Assembly (NCBI RefSeq): GCF_015709525.1
Contig: NZ_JADNRA010000020.1
Span: 42,344-106,343, forward strand
Direction of reading: 5' to 3'
Origin: Methylocystis sp. L43
GTDB taxonomy: Bacteria; Pseudomonadota; Alphaproteobacteria; Rhizobiales; Beijerinckiaceae
DNA length: 64,000 nt
This document shows, one piece after another, positions 25,739 to 34,965 of this stretch. The notes beneath the pieces are model-generated. The model made no database searches, had not been told where the DNA came from, and was given only the letters and a program-made list of their open reading frames with translations. Within the stretch, counting starts at the first letter, position 1; each line of letters begins with the position of its first letter. A program made the position numbers and the translations under genes.

Positions 25739-26488
25739 TCACTCAGCCGGTGTCGCCTCCGGTCCATGATCCTCATCGGGCGCACTCGGCGGCGGAGGCG
25801 GCGGCGGCGGTTTGTGCGCCTTGGCCGCGGTCGTCGTGTCACGACGGCGATGGACGAGATAGATTAAGAAGGCGGCGATCGTGCCGAGCCCGAGCGTCAG
25901 ATAGACCGGCAGATCCCGCATGAAGCTCTTTCCCACCGAGAAGGGGAATCGAGACACCCATCGCTCACCGTGATCGCCAGTAACCGTGACGATGCCGACG
26001 AAATAGCCCGGCTCATTGAACGTATGTTCAAAATTGATCGTGCCTGTCGGGTAGCTCTTGGGTTCCCGGTAGGCGACGGTGACGGCTTGGAGATCCTCGT
26101 TTTCTTTCTCCTCCCCGCCGATATCCTTGACGATGCGCAGCTCGACCTTCATGTCGCGCAGCTCTTCCTGCTCCGCGTCGAAAACCATGATAATCGGCCC
26201 GGTGGCGGGAATGTCTTCGCAGAATTCGTTCTTGGACGCTTCCGGCAGATAGCCAGTGAAATTCATGATGTCCGGCCCAATGAAGAGCCGGCACCGGCCT
26301 TCGGCCGCCCCCAAGCGCCCATGCGCCTCTGCCGGAGCGGGCGCGCCGGCGACCATCGTCACGACAACAGCCGCGGCTGATAAAACAGCGAGGCGAAAGC
26401 CTCTTGTGAAACGGCAAGGCTCCCGCGGGGCGAGGCGATCTTCGCCCACGTCCGGCGCGGGATGCGCTTCCGGATTTCCATCACGCAT
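25739..26488 (-). CDS. Periplasmic Ig-like protein with C-terminal membrane anchor
   Basis: A 249-aa protein, not matched to a named family with certainty. After a charged leader of about 30 residues comes a signal-type helix (AVLSAAAVVVTMVAGAPAPAEA). A periplasmic domain of about 130 residues follows, with predicted beta strands and two cysteines (GRCRLFIGP and NEFCEDIP), then a TM helix (YLTLGLGTIAAFLIYLVHRR) and a Pro-rich cytoplasmic tail. CCAGGAGGTCATC before the ATG is a strong ribosome binding site. Signal, beta domain and C-terminal anchor resemble in layout the PmoD/AmoD proteins of methane and ammonia oxidisers, but the match is by architecture only. It could have a role in copper handling or methane oxidation; this is speculative. 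Confidence 0.6.
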   Translation of the reverse strand: MRDGNPEAHPAPDVGEDRLAPREPCRFTRGFRLAVLSAAAVVVTMVAGAPAPAEAHGRLGAAEGRCRLFIGPDIMNFTGYLPEASKNEFCEDIPATGPIIMVFDAEQEELRDMKVELRIVKDIGGEEKENEDLQAVTVAYREPKSYPTGTINFEHTFNEPGYFVGIVTVTGDHGERWVSRFPFSVGKSFMRDLPVYLTLGLGTIAAFLIYLVHRRRDTTTAAKAHKPPPPPPPPSAPDEDHGPEATPAE

Positions 26489-26950
26489 GATGACCTCCTG
26501 GGTCTTCGTGTGACAAGAACACGCGACTCTCAGAAATGTTGCCTTCGCGCCGCACAGCCACTCCCGCCAAGCTTACGCTTGGGGAGTCGCTCCTGACAAC
26601 GCCTGAGGCTTGATGTTAGCGGATTCCGGCGCATCAGCAAGGGTGCGACAATCGGTCGCTGTTTCCGCGGTGCGCAATGCGCACGCCCTCTCCGCGCGCA
26701 GGGCTCTCGGGAATCCCCCGTAGCCGAACGAACGCCGCTCGGAAGGAGCGGATTTTGCAATGCGAAACAAAATTGACCAAAATCAGAAAAAATATTCCGC
26801 GCCGGCTTCTTCGTCGTGAAACCACCTTAACAAGAGTTCATCAGCGGGAAGCTTGCCACCCAATTAAGGCGGAGCCATATTCAGCGCGAGGCTGGGAGCG
26901 CTTTTCTCTATCGCGAAGCGCGGAACAGCCAACCAGACCATGAGGATCAA
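26489..26950. other. Divergent intergenic region, 462 bp
   Basis: It separates the minus-strand periplasmic protein gene from the plus-strand BI-1 gene and must contain both promoters. A 19-codon frame at 26760 has GGAAGGAG upstream but no recognisable product. No RNA gene, riboswitch or repeat was recognised. Confidence 0.4.
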
Positions 26951-27718
26951 ATGTCCAACTTCGACCGCAACACCAGCTTCGGCTACGGGCGCGGGGTCGC
27001 GCGGCCGACCACAGCTGAGATCGACCAGGGCCTGCGCGCCTATATGCTTGGCGTCTATAATTATATGACGCTGGGCTTGGCCGTGACCGGGCTCGTCGCG
27101 CTCGGCGTTTATATGCTCGCCGTCGCCAAGGTGGCGCCCGGCGCGATCGAACTGACGTCCTTCGGCCACACGCTCTACGCCACGCCGCTGCGCTGGGTGG
27201 TGATTCTGTCGCCGCTGGCGTTCATTTTCTTCATGGGCGCGCGGGCGAACGCCATTTCGGCGGCGACGGCCCGCAATCTCTTCATCGCCTTCGCGGCGGT
27301 GATGGGATTGTCGATGTCCTCGCTTCTGCTCGTCTTCACGGGCGTATCGGTCGCGCGGGTCTTCTTCATTACCGCGGCGGCGTTCGGCGGGCTGAGCCTA
27401 TACGGCTACATGACGCAGCGGGATCTGTCGGCCTTCGGCTCCTTCCTGGTGATGGGCGTCTGGGGGCTTGTGATCGCCGGCCTCGTCAATCTGTTCCTGC
27501 AGTCGACCGGACTGCAGTTCGCGCTGTCGATCGTCGCGGTTTTGGTGTTCGCCGGCCTGACGGCCTGGGACACGCAGAACATCAAGGACATGTATTACAG
27601 CAGCGACAGCTATGAAGTCGCGCAGAAGAAGAGCGTTTTTGGCGCGCTCTCGCTCTATCTGGACTTCATCAACATGTTCCAGTCGCTGCTGTTCCTGTTC
27701 GGCCAGCGCAACAACTAA
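26951..27718 (+). CDS. Bax inhibitor-1/YccA family membrane protein
   Basis: A 255-aa inner-membrane protein with seven hydrophobic helices and the family features YMTLGLAVTGLVALG near residue 37 and the C-terminal segment LTAWDTQNIKDMYYS. The final helix, rich in Leu and Phe, ends in LYLDFINMFQSLLFLFG as in YccA/YbhL-like proteins. Bacterial relatives bind FtsH or act as pH-sensitive calcium leak channels; which applies here is unknown. GAGGATCAA precedes the ATG. A clear intrinsic terminator follows at about 20 nt, so the gene is monocistronic. Confidence 0.9.
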   Translation: MSNFDRNTSFGYGRGVARPTTAEIDQGLRAYMLGVYNYMTLGLAVTGLVALGVYMLAVAKVAPGAIELTSFGHTLYATPLRWVVILSPLAFIFFMGARANAISAATARNLFIAFAAVMGLSMSSLLLVFTGVSVARVFFITAAAFGGLSLYGYMTQRDLSAFGSFLVMGVWGLVIAGLVNLFLQSTGLQFALSIVAVLVFAGLTAWDTQNIKDMYYSSDSYEVAQKKSVFGALSLYLDFINMFQSLLFLFGQRNN

Positions 27719-27737
27719 ACGGGGACCCGCCCGAGAA

Positions 27738-27764
27738 AAGCCCCGCTTCGGCGGGGCTTCTTCT
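27738..27764 (+). terminator. Intrinsic terminator after BI-1 gene
   Basis: AAGCCCCGC and GCGGGGCTT form a 9-bp stem with a TTCG tetraloop, followed by CTTCTTCTT. It lies 19 nt after the BI-1 stop codon. Confidence 0.85.
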
Positions 27765-27840
27765 TGCGTAATTGCGTAAGCCTTTGCGGGCCGACCCGCC
27801 TGTGGCAGAAAGCCGCCGAGCGACCTAACGAGGAGCCTTA

Positions 27841-28569
27841 ATGGCGGACGTCACATTCCCGGCTGCTGCGGCGGCGGGACTACTGTCTTTTCTCTCCCCC
27901 TGCGTCCTGCCTCTGGTGCCGCCCTACCTGACCTATCTCGCAGGCGTCAGCATGGAGGATCTCGAACTCGAGACGCGCTCCGCCGCGCGGCGCGACATTC
28001 TGCTGTCGTCAATTCTGTTCGTCCTTGGCTTTACGACGGTCTTCGTCGCGCTTGGCGCAACGGCCAGCGCCTTCGGCGGCGTCCTGCGCGCCAATATGCA
28101 TATTCTGTCCTGGGTCGCGGGCGGCATCATCATTCTGATGGGCCTGCACTTCATCGGACTCCTGAAAGTCGACCTGCTGTATCGCGAGAAGCGCGCCGAG
28201 ATCGCCAAGCCCATGGGACTCTTCGGCTCTTATGTCATGGGGCTCGCCTTCGCGTTCGGCTGGACGCCCTGCATCGGGCCGATCCTCGCCGCCATTCTCG
28301 CCGTCGCGGGGACGCAGGAGACGGTGCCGCTCGGCGCCGCCCTGCTCGCGACCTATTCGCTCGGCCTCGGGCTGCCTTTCATCGGGGCTGGCTTGGCGCT
28401 CGGCCGCTTCCTCGCCTTCGTTGCGCGTTTCCGCCGGCATTTCGGAAAAGTTGAAAAAGTCGTCGGCGTGTTGCTCGTCTTCACCGGCGTCGCATTTCTC
28501 ACGGGCGGCGTGCAGGAGATGTCCTATTGGCTACTGGAACTGTTTCCTGGCCTCGCCAGGCTCGGATAG
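27841..28569 (+). CDS. ccdA: CcdA-type thiol-disulfide transmembrane transporter
   Basis: A 242-aa membrane protein with six helices. It passes reducing equivalents from cytoplasmic thioredoxin to periplasmic acceptors used in cytochrome c maturation. The two redox cysteines are in SFLSPCVLPLVPPYLTYLAG (Cys near residue 21) and WTPCIGPILAAI (near residue 142), both in the expected Pro-flanked setting. AGGAG precedes the ATG. The next gene starts within the last 43 nt of this one in another frame. Methanotrophs use many c-type cytochromes, including in methanol oxidation, which fits the role. Confidence 0.9.
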   Translation: MADVTFPAAAAAGLLSFLSPCVLPLVPPYLTYLAGVSMEDLELETRSAARRDILLSSILFVLGFTTVFVALGATASAFGGVLRANMHILSWVAGGIIILMGLHFIGLLKVDLLYREKRAEIAKPMGLFGSYVMGLAFAFGWTPCIGPILAAILAVAGTQETVPLGAALLATYSLGLGLPFIGAGLALGRFLAFVARFRRHFGKVEKVVGVLLVFTGVAFLTGGVQEMSYWLLELFPGLARLG

Positions 28570-29744
28570 GCGGCGCGCGGAACCCGCTCTATGACGAGCG
28601 CCGGCTGCCGGAGATCGACCGGCTGCGCGGCCTTGTCATGGTCCTCATGGCGCTCGACCACATGCGCGACTTCTTCGACGCGGACGTCATGCGCTTCTCG
28701 CCGACCGATCTCGATCACACCTATCCGCTTTTGTTCTTCACGCGCTTCATCACGCATTTCTGCGCGCCGACCTTCACCGTTCTCGCCGGAGTGAGCGCCT
28801 ATCTCTATGGCGTGAAGGTGAAAGACCCTGTCGCGCTTTCGAAATTTCTGGCCGCGCGCGGCCTGTGGCTCATCTTGCTCGACGCCGCCGTCATAAGCCC
28901 GATCTGGGGCATGGGCTGGGGCCGGATCGAGCTGGCGACGCTTTGGGCGATCGGCTGCAGCCTTGTGGCGCTCGCCGCCTTCTCGCGCCTGTCGCCGCGA
29001 ATTGTGCTGCTTATCGGCGTCGCGATCATCTTCGGCCATAATCTCCTCGATGGAATTCATGCCGCCGACCTCGGCGCGTTCGGACCGTGGTGGTCTCTGC
29101 TGCATGAGCGCGGCAAACTGCCCTTCGACGTGCCGGGCGGCGTCCTCTATCCGGCGCTTCCCTGGATCGGCGTCGGCGCGCTGGGTTACGGAATCGGGCC
29201 GCTGTTCCTCAAGCCGGCGGCGCTGCGCGACCGCACGCTTTACCTCGCTGGCGGCGCGGCGCTGGCGCTTTTTGTCGTGCTGCGCTTCTCCAATCTCTAC
29301 GGCGATCCGCGTCCCTGGAGCGTGCAGCGTGACTCCGTCTTCACCCTGCTCTCATTTCTCAACGTCACGAAATATCCGCCCTCGCTGCTCTATCTTCTGG
29401 TGACGCTTGGCGGCGCGGCGTTGACGCTGCCCGCGTTGGCGCGCGCCGGAAAAAGAATCGGCGACGCGCTGACGGTCTTCGGCCGCACGCCATTGTTCTT
29501 TTATGTCCTGCATCTTTACGTCGGCGCCCTCGCGGCGCTGGCGCTCACCGTCGCGCGCGGCTATTCCCTGGCGGACATCGCGACCTGGTCAAGAGGCGGG
29601 GGGCCGCCGCCGGAATTTGGCGTTGGGCTCGCGGGCGCTTACGTCGCCTGGATCTTGATTGTATTGGCGTTGTATCCGCTGTGCTGCTGGTTTGCGGAGG
29701 TGAAGCGCCGACGCCTCGATCTCTGGTGGCTGACGTATTTGTGA
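28527..29744 (+). CDS. DUF1624/HGSNAT-like membrane acyltransferase
   Basis: A 405-aa polytopic membrane protein with the DUF1624 (heparan-alpha-glucosaminide N-acetyltransferase-like) signature: PEIDRLRGLVMVLMALDHMRDFF at the start (residues 28-50; the conserved Asp and His are visible), then about ten TM helices. Such proteins are thought to acetylate sugars across the membrane, but no bacterial substrate is established. The TTG start at 28527 has AGGAGAT just upstream, inside ccdA; the two genes overlap by 43 nt, so translation may be coupled. No other in-frame ATG precedes the conserved region. Confidence 0.78.
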   Translation: MATGTVSWPRQARIGGARNPLYDERRLPEIDRLRGLVMVLMALDHMRDFFDADVMRFSPTDLDHTYPLLFFTRFITHFCAPTFTVLAGVSAYLYGVKVKDPVALSKFLAARGLWLILLDAAVISPIWGMGWGRIELATLWAIGCSLVALAAFSRLSPRIVLLIGVAIIFGHNLLDGIHAADLGAFGPWWSLLHERGKLPFDVPGGVLYPALPWIGVGALGYGIGPLFLKPAALRDRTLYLAGGAALALFVVLRFSNLYGDPRPWSVQRDSVFTLLSFLNVTKYPPSLLYLLVTLGGAALTLPALARAGKRIGDALTVFGRTPLFFYVLHLYVGALAALALTVARGYSLADIATWSRGGGPPPEFGVGLAGAYVAWILIVLALYPLCCWFAEVKRRRLDLWWLTYL

Positions 29745-29896
29745 CGCGGCGTCAAATTGGCGCGCGGCGCCGCCATTAAGGTTTCGGCGTAAGCCGCCTT
29801 GGTGGTCGCGCAGCGCGCTTGTATAGAGGAACCCGACCCAGGAGCGCAGGTTCCCGCTCATATGAGGTCTTACGCCAGAAGGCGGGAAAAAACGGA

Positions 29897-32491
29897 ATGC
29901 TTGAAAAGCTGGTCGCCTTTTGTCTCCGCTGGCCCTGGACAGTGGTTTTGCTCACTCTCTGTCTGACGGCGGGGGGCGTCTATGTCACCGCTGAGCGGTT
30001 CGCCATCGATACTGACACCGGAAATCTTTTCTCGCCAGATATCCCTTGGCGCAAGAATGAAGCGGCGCTCTACAAAGCCTTCCCGGACCTCCTCGACGTC
30101 ATCGTCATCGTCATCGACGGCAAAACCAGCGAAGCGGCCGACGACGCCGCGAAGCGGCTCAACGCGGCGCTGCAGGACAAGCCTCTCCTGTCGCGCGTAT
30201 GGCGCCCGGACGAGCACGAATTTTTTCGCAAGAACGGCCTGCTGTTCCTGCCGGTCTCCGACATCGAAAAAAATGTCGGCGTGATGATCGGTCAGCGCGA
30301 CGTTCTCCAACCGCTCGCCGAAGATCCAAGTTTGCGCGGCCTGTCGAGCGTGCTCGTCGGCAACTTCAAGTCCGCTTCCGGCAGCGACCGCGCGATGAAA
30401 ATGTACATCAGCGGCGTCAAGGAGTTTTCCGCCGGGATCGAGCAGGCGCTCGCTGGAAAAACGGCGGAGGTCGACTGGGGCAAGCTGCTGGCGTCGGGCG
30501 GCAGCGCGCCCGCCGCGCCTGAAATGGACAAGCGACGCATCGTGATCGCCAAGCCGATCGTCAATTATTCCGACCTTGAGCCGGGCGCCGACGCGATCAG
30601 GCTGGTGCGAAAGACGGCGGCCGAACTTCATCTCGACGAAGAACACGGAGTCAACCTGCGCTTGACGGGTCAGGTGCCGCTCGCGGACGACGAATTCGCG
30701 ACGATCTCGGAAAACATGACACTGAACACCGTTGGCACGCTCGCCGTGGTGACGCTCATTCTGTTCGCCGCGCTGCGCTCGCCAAAGCTCATTCTCGCCG
30801 TCCTCGCCACCCTGCTCGCAGGTCTCGCCATGACGTCGGGGCTTGGGATCTTGATGATCGGCCGCTTCAACCTGATCTCGGTGGCCTTCGCCGCGCTGTT
30901 CATCGGACTTGGAGTCGACTTCGGAATCCAGTTTGCGACCCGCTATCGCGAAGAACGGCACAGCGACGACCATCTCGAACGCTCGCTGCTTTCAGCCACT
31001 CGGGGCATCGGCAGCTCGCTGACGCTCGCCGCGGTGTCGCTGCTCGCCGGCTTCTTCTGTTTTCTGCCGACCTCGTTCAGCGGCGTGTCGGAACTCGGAC
31101 TCATCGCGGGCGTCGGCATGATCGTCGCCTATGTCGCGACCCTCACGTTCCTGCCGGCGGCGATCAAATTGCTGCGCCCGCGGGCGGAGCATGTGCCGAT
31201 CGCGACCACGTCGCTCGCCGCCGTGGACCACTGGATCGCGCATCACCGGGCCTTCGTGCTGATCGCCACGGCGATCGTCGTGCTCGCCGGCATGCCGGCG
31301 CTGATGCATCTGACCTTCGACTCCAATCCGATGAATCTGCGCGATCAGAAGGTGGAATCGGTCGCGACTTTTCTTGATCTCTCCAAGGACCCCAAGACGG
31401 CGCCGAATAAGATCGAGGTGCTCGCGCCCTCGATCGAAGCCGCGCGCGAACTGGAAAAGAAGATCGAGGCGCTGCCTGAAGTCGATCACGTCGACTCGGT
31501 CGACTCATTGGTCCCCAAGGATCAGGACGACAAGCTCGCCCTCGTCGACATGGCCGTTTCCCAATTGCGCGGGGTGCTGAATCCCAAGCTGAAATCGCCG
31601 CCAAGCGACGCCCAGACCGTCAAGGCGCTGACGGACGCCGCCAAGGCGCTGCGCCGCGCGACGGCGAAGAAGCCCATCCCGGCCGTGACGCGCTTCGCCA
31701 ACGACCTCGACGCTCTCGCCAAGGCGAGCCCGGAGACGCGCGCGGCGGCGCGCCAAGCGGTGTTCGGCGGCTTCGACAAGATGCTCGGCGAAATCCGTCA
31801 GGCGCTGCAGGCGCAGCGCGTGACGGTCGAAACGCTGCCCGAGGATTTGCGTAGCGACTGGATTTCCAACACCGGCTTGGTGCGCGTCGAGGTGACGCCC
31901 AAGGGCGACAGCAATGACCGCGTCGTCATGACCGAATTCGCTCAAGCGATGCAAGCAATTGCGCCGGACGCGAGCGGTCCGCCGGTGATCGTGTCGGAAG
32001 CGCAAAAAACCATTACGCGCGCGTTTCTCGAAGCTGGACTCTATGCCTTTATCGCGATCTTCATCATCTTGGCGGTGGCGCTGCGCAATCCGCTCGACGT
32101 CGCCTTGACGCTGGGCCCGCTGGTGCTCGCCGGCATCATGAGCCTTCAGGCCGCCGACTTACTTGGCATGTCGCTCAATTTCGCCAACATCATTGCGCTG
32201 CCGCTGATGTTCGGCGTCGGCGTCGCCTTCCACATCTATTATGTGATCGCTTGGCGAAAGGGCGTCGTCGACATGTTGGCGTCGAGCCTGACTCGCGCCA
32301 TCTTTTTCAGTTCTCTAACGACGGGCACCGCTTTTGGCAGCTTGATCCTGTCGAGCCATCCCGGAACCGCGAGCATGGGCCAACTTCTCGCCATTGCGCT
32401 GTTCTTCACATTGCTCGCCGCCTTCATTATCGTGCCGGCGTTTCTTGGCCCGCCCCGCGCTCCCGCGACGGATGAGGGGGACGTGGCTTGA
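29897..32491 (+). CDS. hpnN: HpnN-type hopanoid RND exporter
   Basis: A roughly 864-aa RND/MMPL-type transporter with TM1 at the N-terminus (WPWTVVLLTLCLTAGGVYV), a large periplasmic loop, a first TM bundle (about residues 280-430), a second periplasmic loop and a second TM bundle (about 715-855). The opening segment FAIDTDTGNLFSPDIPWRKNE and the length match HpnN, which moves hopanoids to the outer membrane in alphaproteobacteria. Hopanoids are abundant in methanotrophs. Start ATG 29897 (MLEKLVAF) is preferred over the longer frame. No other hpn gene is adjacent. It ends 67 nt before a secreted protein gene. Confidence 0.85.
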   Translation: MLEKLVAFCLRWPWTVVLLTLCLTAGGVYVTAERFAIDTDTGNLFSPDIPWRKNEAALYKAFPDLLDVIVIVIDGKTSEAADDAAKRLNAALQDKPLLSRVWRPDEHEFFRKNGLLFLPVSDIEKNVGVMIGQRDVLQPLAEDPSLRGLSSVLVGNFKSASGSDRAMKMYISGVKEFSAGIEQALAGKTAEVDWGKLLASGGSAPAAPEMDKRRIVIAKPIVNYSDLEPGADAIRLVRKTAAELHLDEEHGVNLRLTGQVPLADDEFATISENMTLNTVGTLAVVTLILFAALRSPKLILAVLATLLAGLAMTSGLGILMIGRFNLISVAFAALFIGLGVDFGIQFATRYREERHSDDHLERSLLSATRGIGSSLTLAAVSLLAGFFCFLPTSFSGVSELGLIAGVGMIVAYVATLTFLPAAIKLLRPRAEHVPIATTSLAAVDHWIAHHRAFVLIATAIVVLAGMPALMHLTFDSNPMNLRDQKVESVATFLDLSKDPKTAPNKIEVLAPSIEAARELEKKIEALPEVDHVDSVDSLVPKDQDDKLALVDMAVSQLRGVLNPKLKSPPSDAQTVKALTDAAKALRRATAKKPIPAVTRFANDLDALAKASPETRAAARQAVFGGFDKMLGEIRQALQAQRVTVETLPEDLRSDWISNTGLVRVEVTPKGDSNDRVVMTEFAQAMQAIAPDASGPPVIVSEAQKTITRAFLEAGLYAFIAIFIILAVALRNPLDVALTLGPLVLAGIMSLQAADLLGMSLNFANIIALPLMFGVGVAFHIYYVIAWRKGVVDMLASSLTRAIFFSSLTTGTAFGSLILSSHPGTASMGQLLAIALFFTLLAAFIIVPAFLGPPRAPATDEGDVA

Positions 32492-32558
32492 CGGAGTCGG
32501 CGTTCCGCCGTTCGCTACTCGAATCGTATTCATTGCAACCGAACAGAGGTCCGGCGTC

Positions 32559-33125
32559 ATGAGAAAAGCATTTCAACGCATCGCGATGGCGACGGCCCTC
32601 TGCGCCCCCACGGCGGCGTACGCCGCCGCCGACGCGGTTTACGGCGTCTGGGTTCGCGAAGGACATCCGAACGACAAGCTGGAATTCTACGACTGCTCGG
32701 GCAAGCTCTGCGCCAAGGGGATCGAGGCGATGCCCGATGGCTCGCCGGCCCCTCAGGTCCTGCGTAACGCCGCAAAAACAACGCCCAACCACTGGGAGGG
32801 CGAGATAAATGATCCCGAAAGCGGCAAGACCTACATCGGCAAGATCGCGCTTGATTCGCCGACGACGCTGACGATGACCGGCTGCCTGGTCTCCTTCCTG
32901 TGCCAAAGCGAGACCTGGACGAAAGTTTCCGGCCCGACCAAGCCGGCGGCCGCCGCTGGACAGCCTGCCGCCAAAACGGCCGCGCCCGCACCGGACGCGA
33001 AGGAGCCTGCCGCCGCGAAACCCGCAGCCCACGAACCCGCGGCCAAGGAGACGGCGAAGCCTGCCGGCAAGGCGGCGAAACCGGCGAAAGGCAAGACGAC
33101 AGCCCCGCCAGCCGCAACGGAATAG
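32559..33125 (+). CDS. DUF2147 secreted protein with Ala/Pro/Lys-rich tail
   Basis: A 188-aa exported protein: signal peptide in residues 1-22 (ends AYAAAD), then a DUF2147-like beta domain (VYGVWVREGHPNDKLEFYDC, residues about 26-45; KTYIGKIALDSPTTLTMTGC, about 90-109). The last 65 residues are low-complexity Ala/Pro/Lys repeats such as AAAKPAAHEPAAKE, an extension resembling cell-wall- or DNA-binding tails. AGAGG precedes the ATG. DUF2147 proteins are periplasmic and of unknown function. It may be co-transcribed with hpnN. Confidence 0.72.
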   Translation: MRKAFQRIAMATALCAPTAAYAAADAVYGVWVREGHPNDKLEFYDCSGKLCAKGIEAMPDGSPAPQVLRNAAKTTPNHWEGEINDPESGKTYIGKIALDSPTTLTMTGCLVSFLCQSETWTKVSGPTKPAAAAGQPAAKTAAPAPDAKEPAAAKPAAHEPAAKETAKPAGKAAKPAKGKTTAPPAATE

Positions 33126-33405
33126 CGGCCCGATGGGGCGCGCGGCAGGCGGTCCTTACCGATAGGTAACTTGACCGTCGCAGCGCGCCGCGCGAGCTTA
33201 GACCTCACAGCTTTCGCGCGTTGACGGCCAGCGCGCACCCTCCCCGCCGCCGCTCCGAGGCCCGCAACTCGCTGCTCGTTAAGTCTTCGGACGAGCGAAA
33301 ACGAGCCGCAGAGACGAGCGAGAGGCCTTCCCGGCGCCTTCGCCGGCGCTTAAGGAAGGGGACGCTCGCGGCCGTTCTCGCGATCCTTCCGGAGACGTCT
33401 GCTAC

Positions 33406-34965
33406 TTGACCGCGCCCGCTCTGTCTCGCTCTTTTCGACCAGCGCTGGCGGCCGCCGCAACGCTCGCGGCGGCGCTCGCCGGCTGTGATCTCGAGTGGGA
33501 CAAGCCGAATCTTTCGGCGCCGCCGCCCGCGCGCTTCAAAGAGGCGAAACCGCAGCCGCAGCCGCCGATCTCCGGCGGACGGGATTTCGCCGCCAAATTC
33601 GGTTCGCGGGAGCTGACGGAGCTCGTCGAGCGGGCGCTCGACGATAATCTCGACATTGCGGCCGCGATCGGCCGCATCGCCCAGGCCGACGCGCAGGCGC
33701 GCGTCTCAAGCGCCGCGCAATGGCCATCGATCTCGATGACGGATATCGCCCGCACGACGCGCACGCCTGGCACGACGATCAACGTCGGCTCCGCAAGCGG
33801 CGGATTTAATCCGGCCACCACGTCGAGTTCGAGTTCGACCGCTACCTCGAGCTCCGGCTTCCGTGCGCGTAACTTCGGCTTTTTCCAGCTTGGCCTGACC
33901 GCGAGCTACGAAGTGGACTTCTGGGGCAAGAACGAGGACGCCTCCAAGGCTGCGCGCATTCTCGCCAACGCCTCGCGCTTCGATCGCGACGTCGTCGAAA
34001 TCTCGACCGTCGCGGCCGTGCTGAACGCCTACTTCCAGGTGCTCACGGCGCAGGACCGTCTGCGCATCGCCAATCAGAACGTCGCGATCGCGCAGGGAGT
34101 CATGGACGCCATCAACGCGCGGCTTGAAGTTGGGACGGCGACCGTGCTCGACACCTCGCAGCAGGAAACGATCCTGGCTCAACAGCGCGCGACGATTCCG
34201 CCGCTCGAACAGACCTTGCGCCAAACGCGCAACAACCTCGCGGTATTGCTGGGACAGACTCCCGAGAGCATGACTGTAAAGGGCGGCTCTCTCGTAAAGC
34301 TGAAGTTTCCGCAGATCGCGCCAGGGCTGCCCTCCGAGGTGCTGCTGCGCCGGCCCGACGTCGCCGAAGCGGAAGCGCGACTCGCATCACAGGAATTTTC
34401 GGTGTTGCAGGCGCGAGCGGCCTTTTTTCCTTCCTTGACGCTCACCGGCCTCTACGGCTTTCAGAGCGCCATGCTGTCCACGCTTGTTTTGAGGCCTGAC
34501 GCCGTCGCCTGGCAGGTCGCCGGCACGCTCACGCAGCCCGTATTCGACGGCTGGAACCTGCAGGGCCAATATGACCTGCAGAAGGGCCGCTATTCGGAAC
34601 TGGCGGCGATTTATCGCAAGCAGATTCTAACCGCTCTGTCCGATACTGAGAACGCGCTGATTGCAATACGCGAAACGGACCGCCAGATGAAGTTCCTCGG
34701 CGTCGCCGTTTCTGCGGCTCGACGCGCCTTGGACGCCGTCGAGATGCGTCTGCGGGAAGGGACAATCGATATCGTGCAGCTGGCGCAGACTCAGACGACC
34801 TATTTCCAGACGGAGGACCAGCTCGCGATCGCGCGTCTCTCCCACTTCCAGGCGGCGACGAGCCTGTATCAGGCGCTCGGCGGCGGCTGGTCGCCGACGA
34901 CTCGCGAAATCGAGATCGCCCGCTCCAACGCCGCTTATGAGGCCGACAGAGGACCATGGCCATGA
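33406..34965 (+). CDS. RND efflux outer-membrane lipoprotein (NodT/OprM family)
   Basis: A 519-aa TolC-fold protein. The N-terminal signal ends in a lipobox (AALAGC, Cys near residue 28), so it should be lipid-anchored in the outer membrane. Two OEP repeats are visible, with TASYEVDFWGKNEDA near residue 170 and VLLRRPDVAEAEARLASQEF near residue 312 as typical NodT/OprM features. A run of Ser/Thr (TSSSSSTATSSS) interrupts the first repeat. Start is TTG 33406, preceded by GGAGA. It overlaps the adaptor gene by 10 nt and is the first gene of a four-gene tripartite efflux operon. Confidence 0.88.
   Translation: MTAPALSRSFRPALAAAATLAAALAGCDLEWDKPNLSAPPPARFKEAKPQPQPPISGGRDFAAKFGSRELTELVERALDDNLDIAAAIGRIAQADAQARVSSAAQWPSISMTDIARTTRTPGTTINVGSASGGFNPATTSSSSSTATSSSGFRARNFGFFQLGLTASYEVDFWGKNEDASKAARILANASRFDRDVVEISTVAAVLNAYFQVLTAQDRLRIANQNVAIAQGVMDAINARLEVGTATVLDTSQQETILAQQRATIPPLEQTLRQTRNNLAVLLGQTPESMTVKGGSLVKLKFPQIAPGLPSEVLLRRPDVAEAEARLASQEFSVLQARAAFFPSLTLTGLYGFQSAMLSTLVLRPDAVAWQVAGTLTQPVFDGWNLQGQYDLQKGRYSELAAIYRKQILTALSDTENALIAIRETDRQMKFLGVAVSAARRALDAVEMRLREGTIDIVQLAQTQTTYFQTEDQLAIARLSHFQAATSLYQALGGGWSPTTREIEIARSNAAYEADRGPWP

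Noticed and set aside
26760..26819. 19-codon frame with GGAAGGAG upstream of BI-1 gene
   Set aside because: Could be a leader peptide but nothing in its sequence suggests attenuation or regulation.
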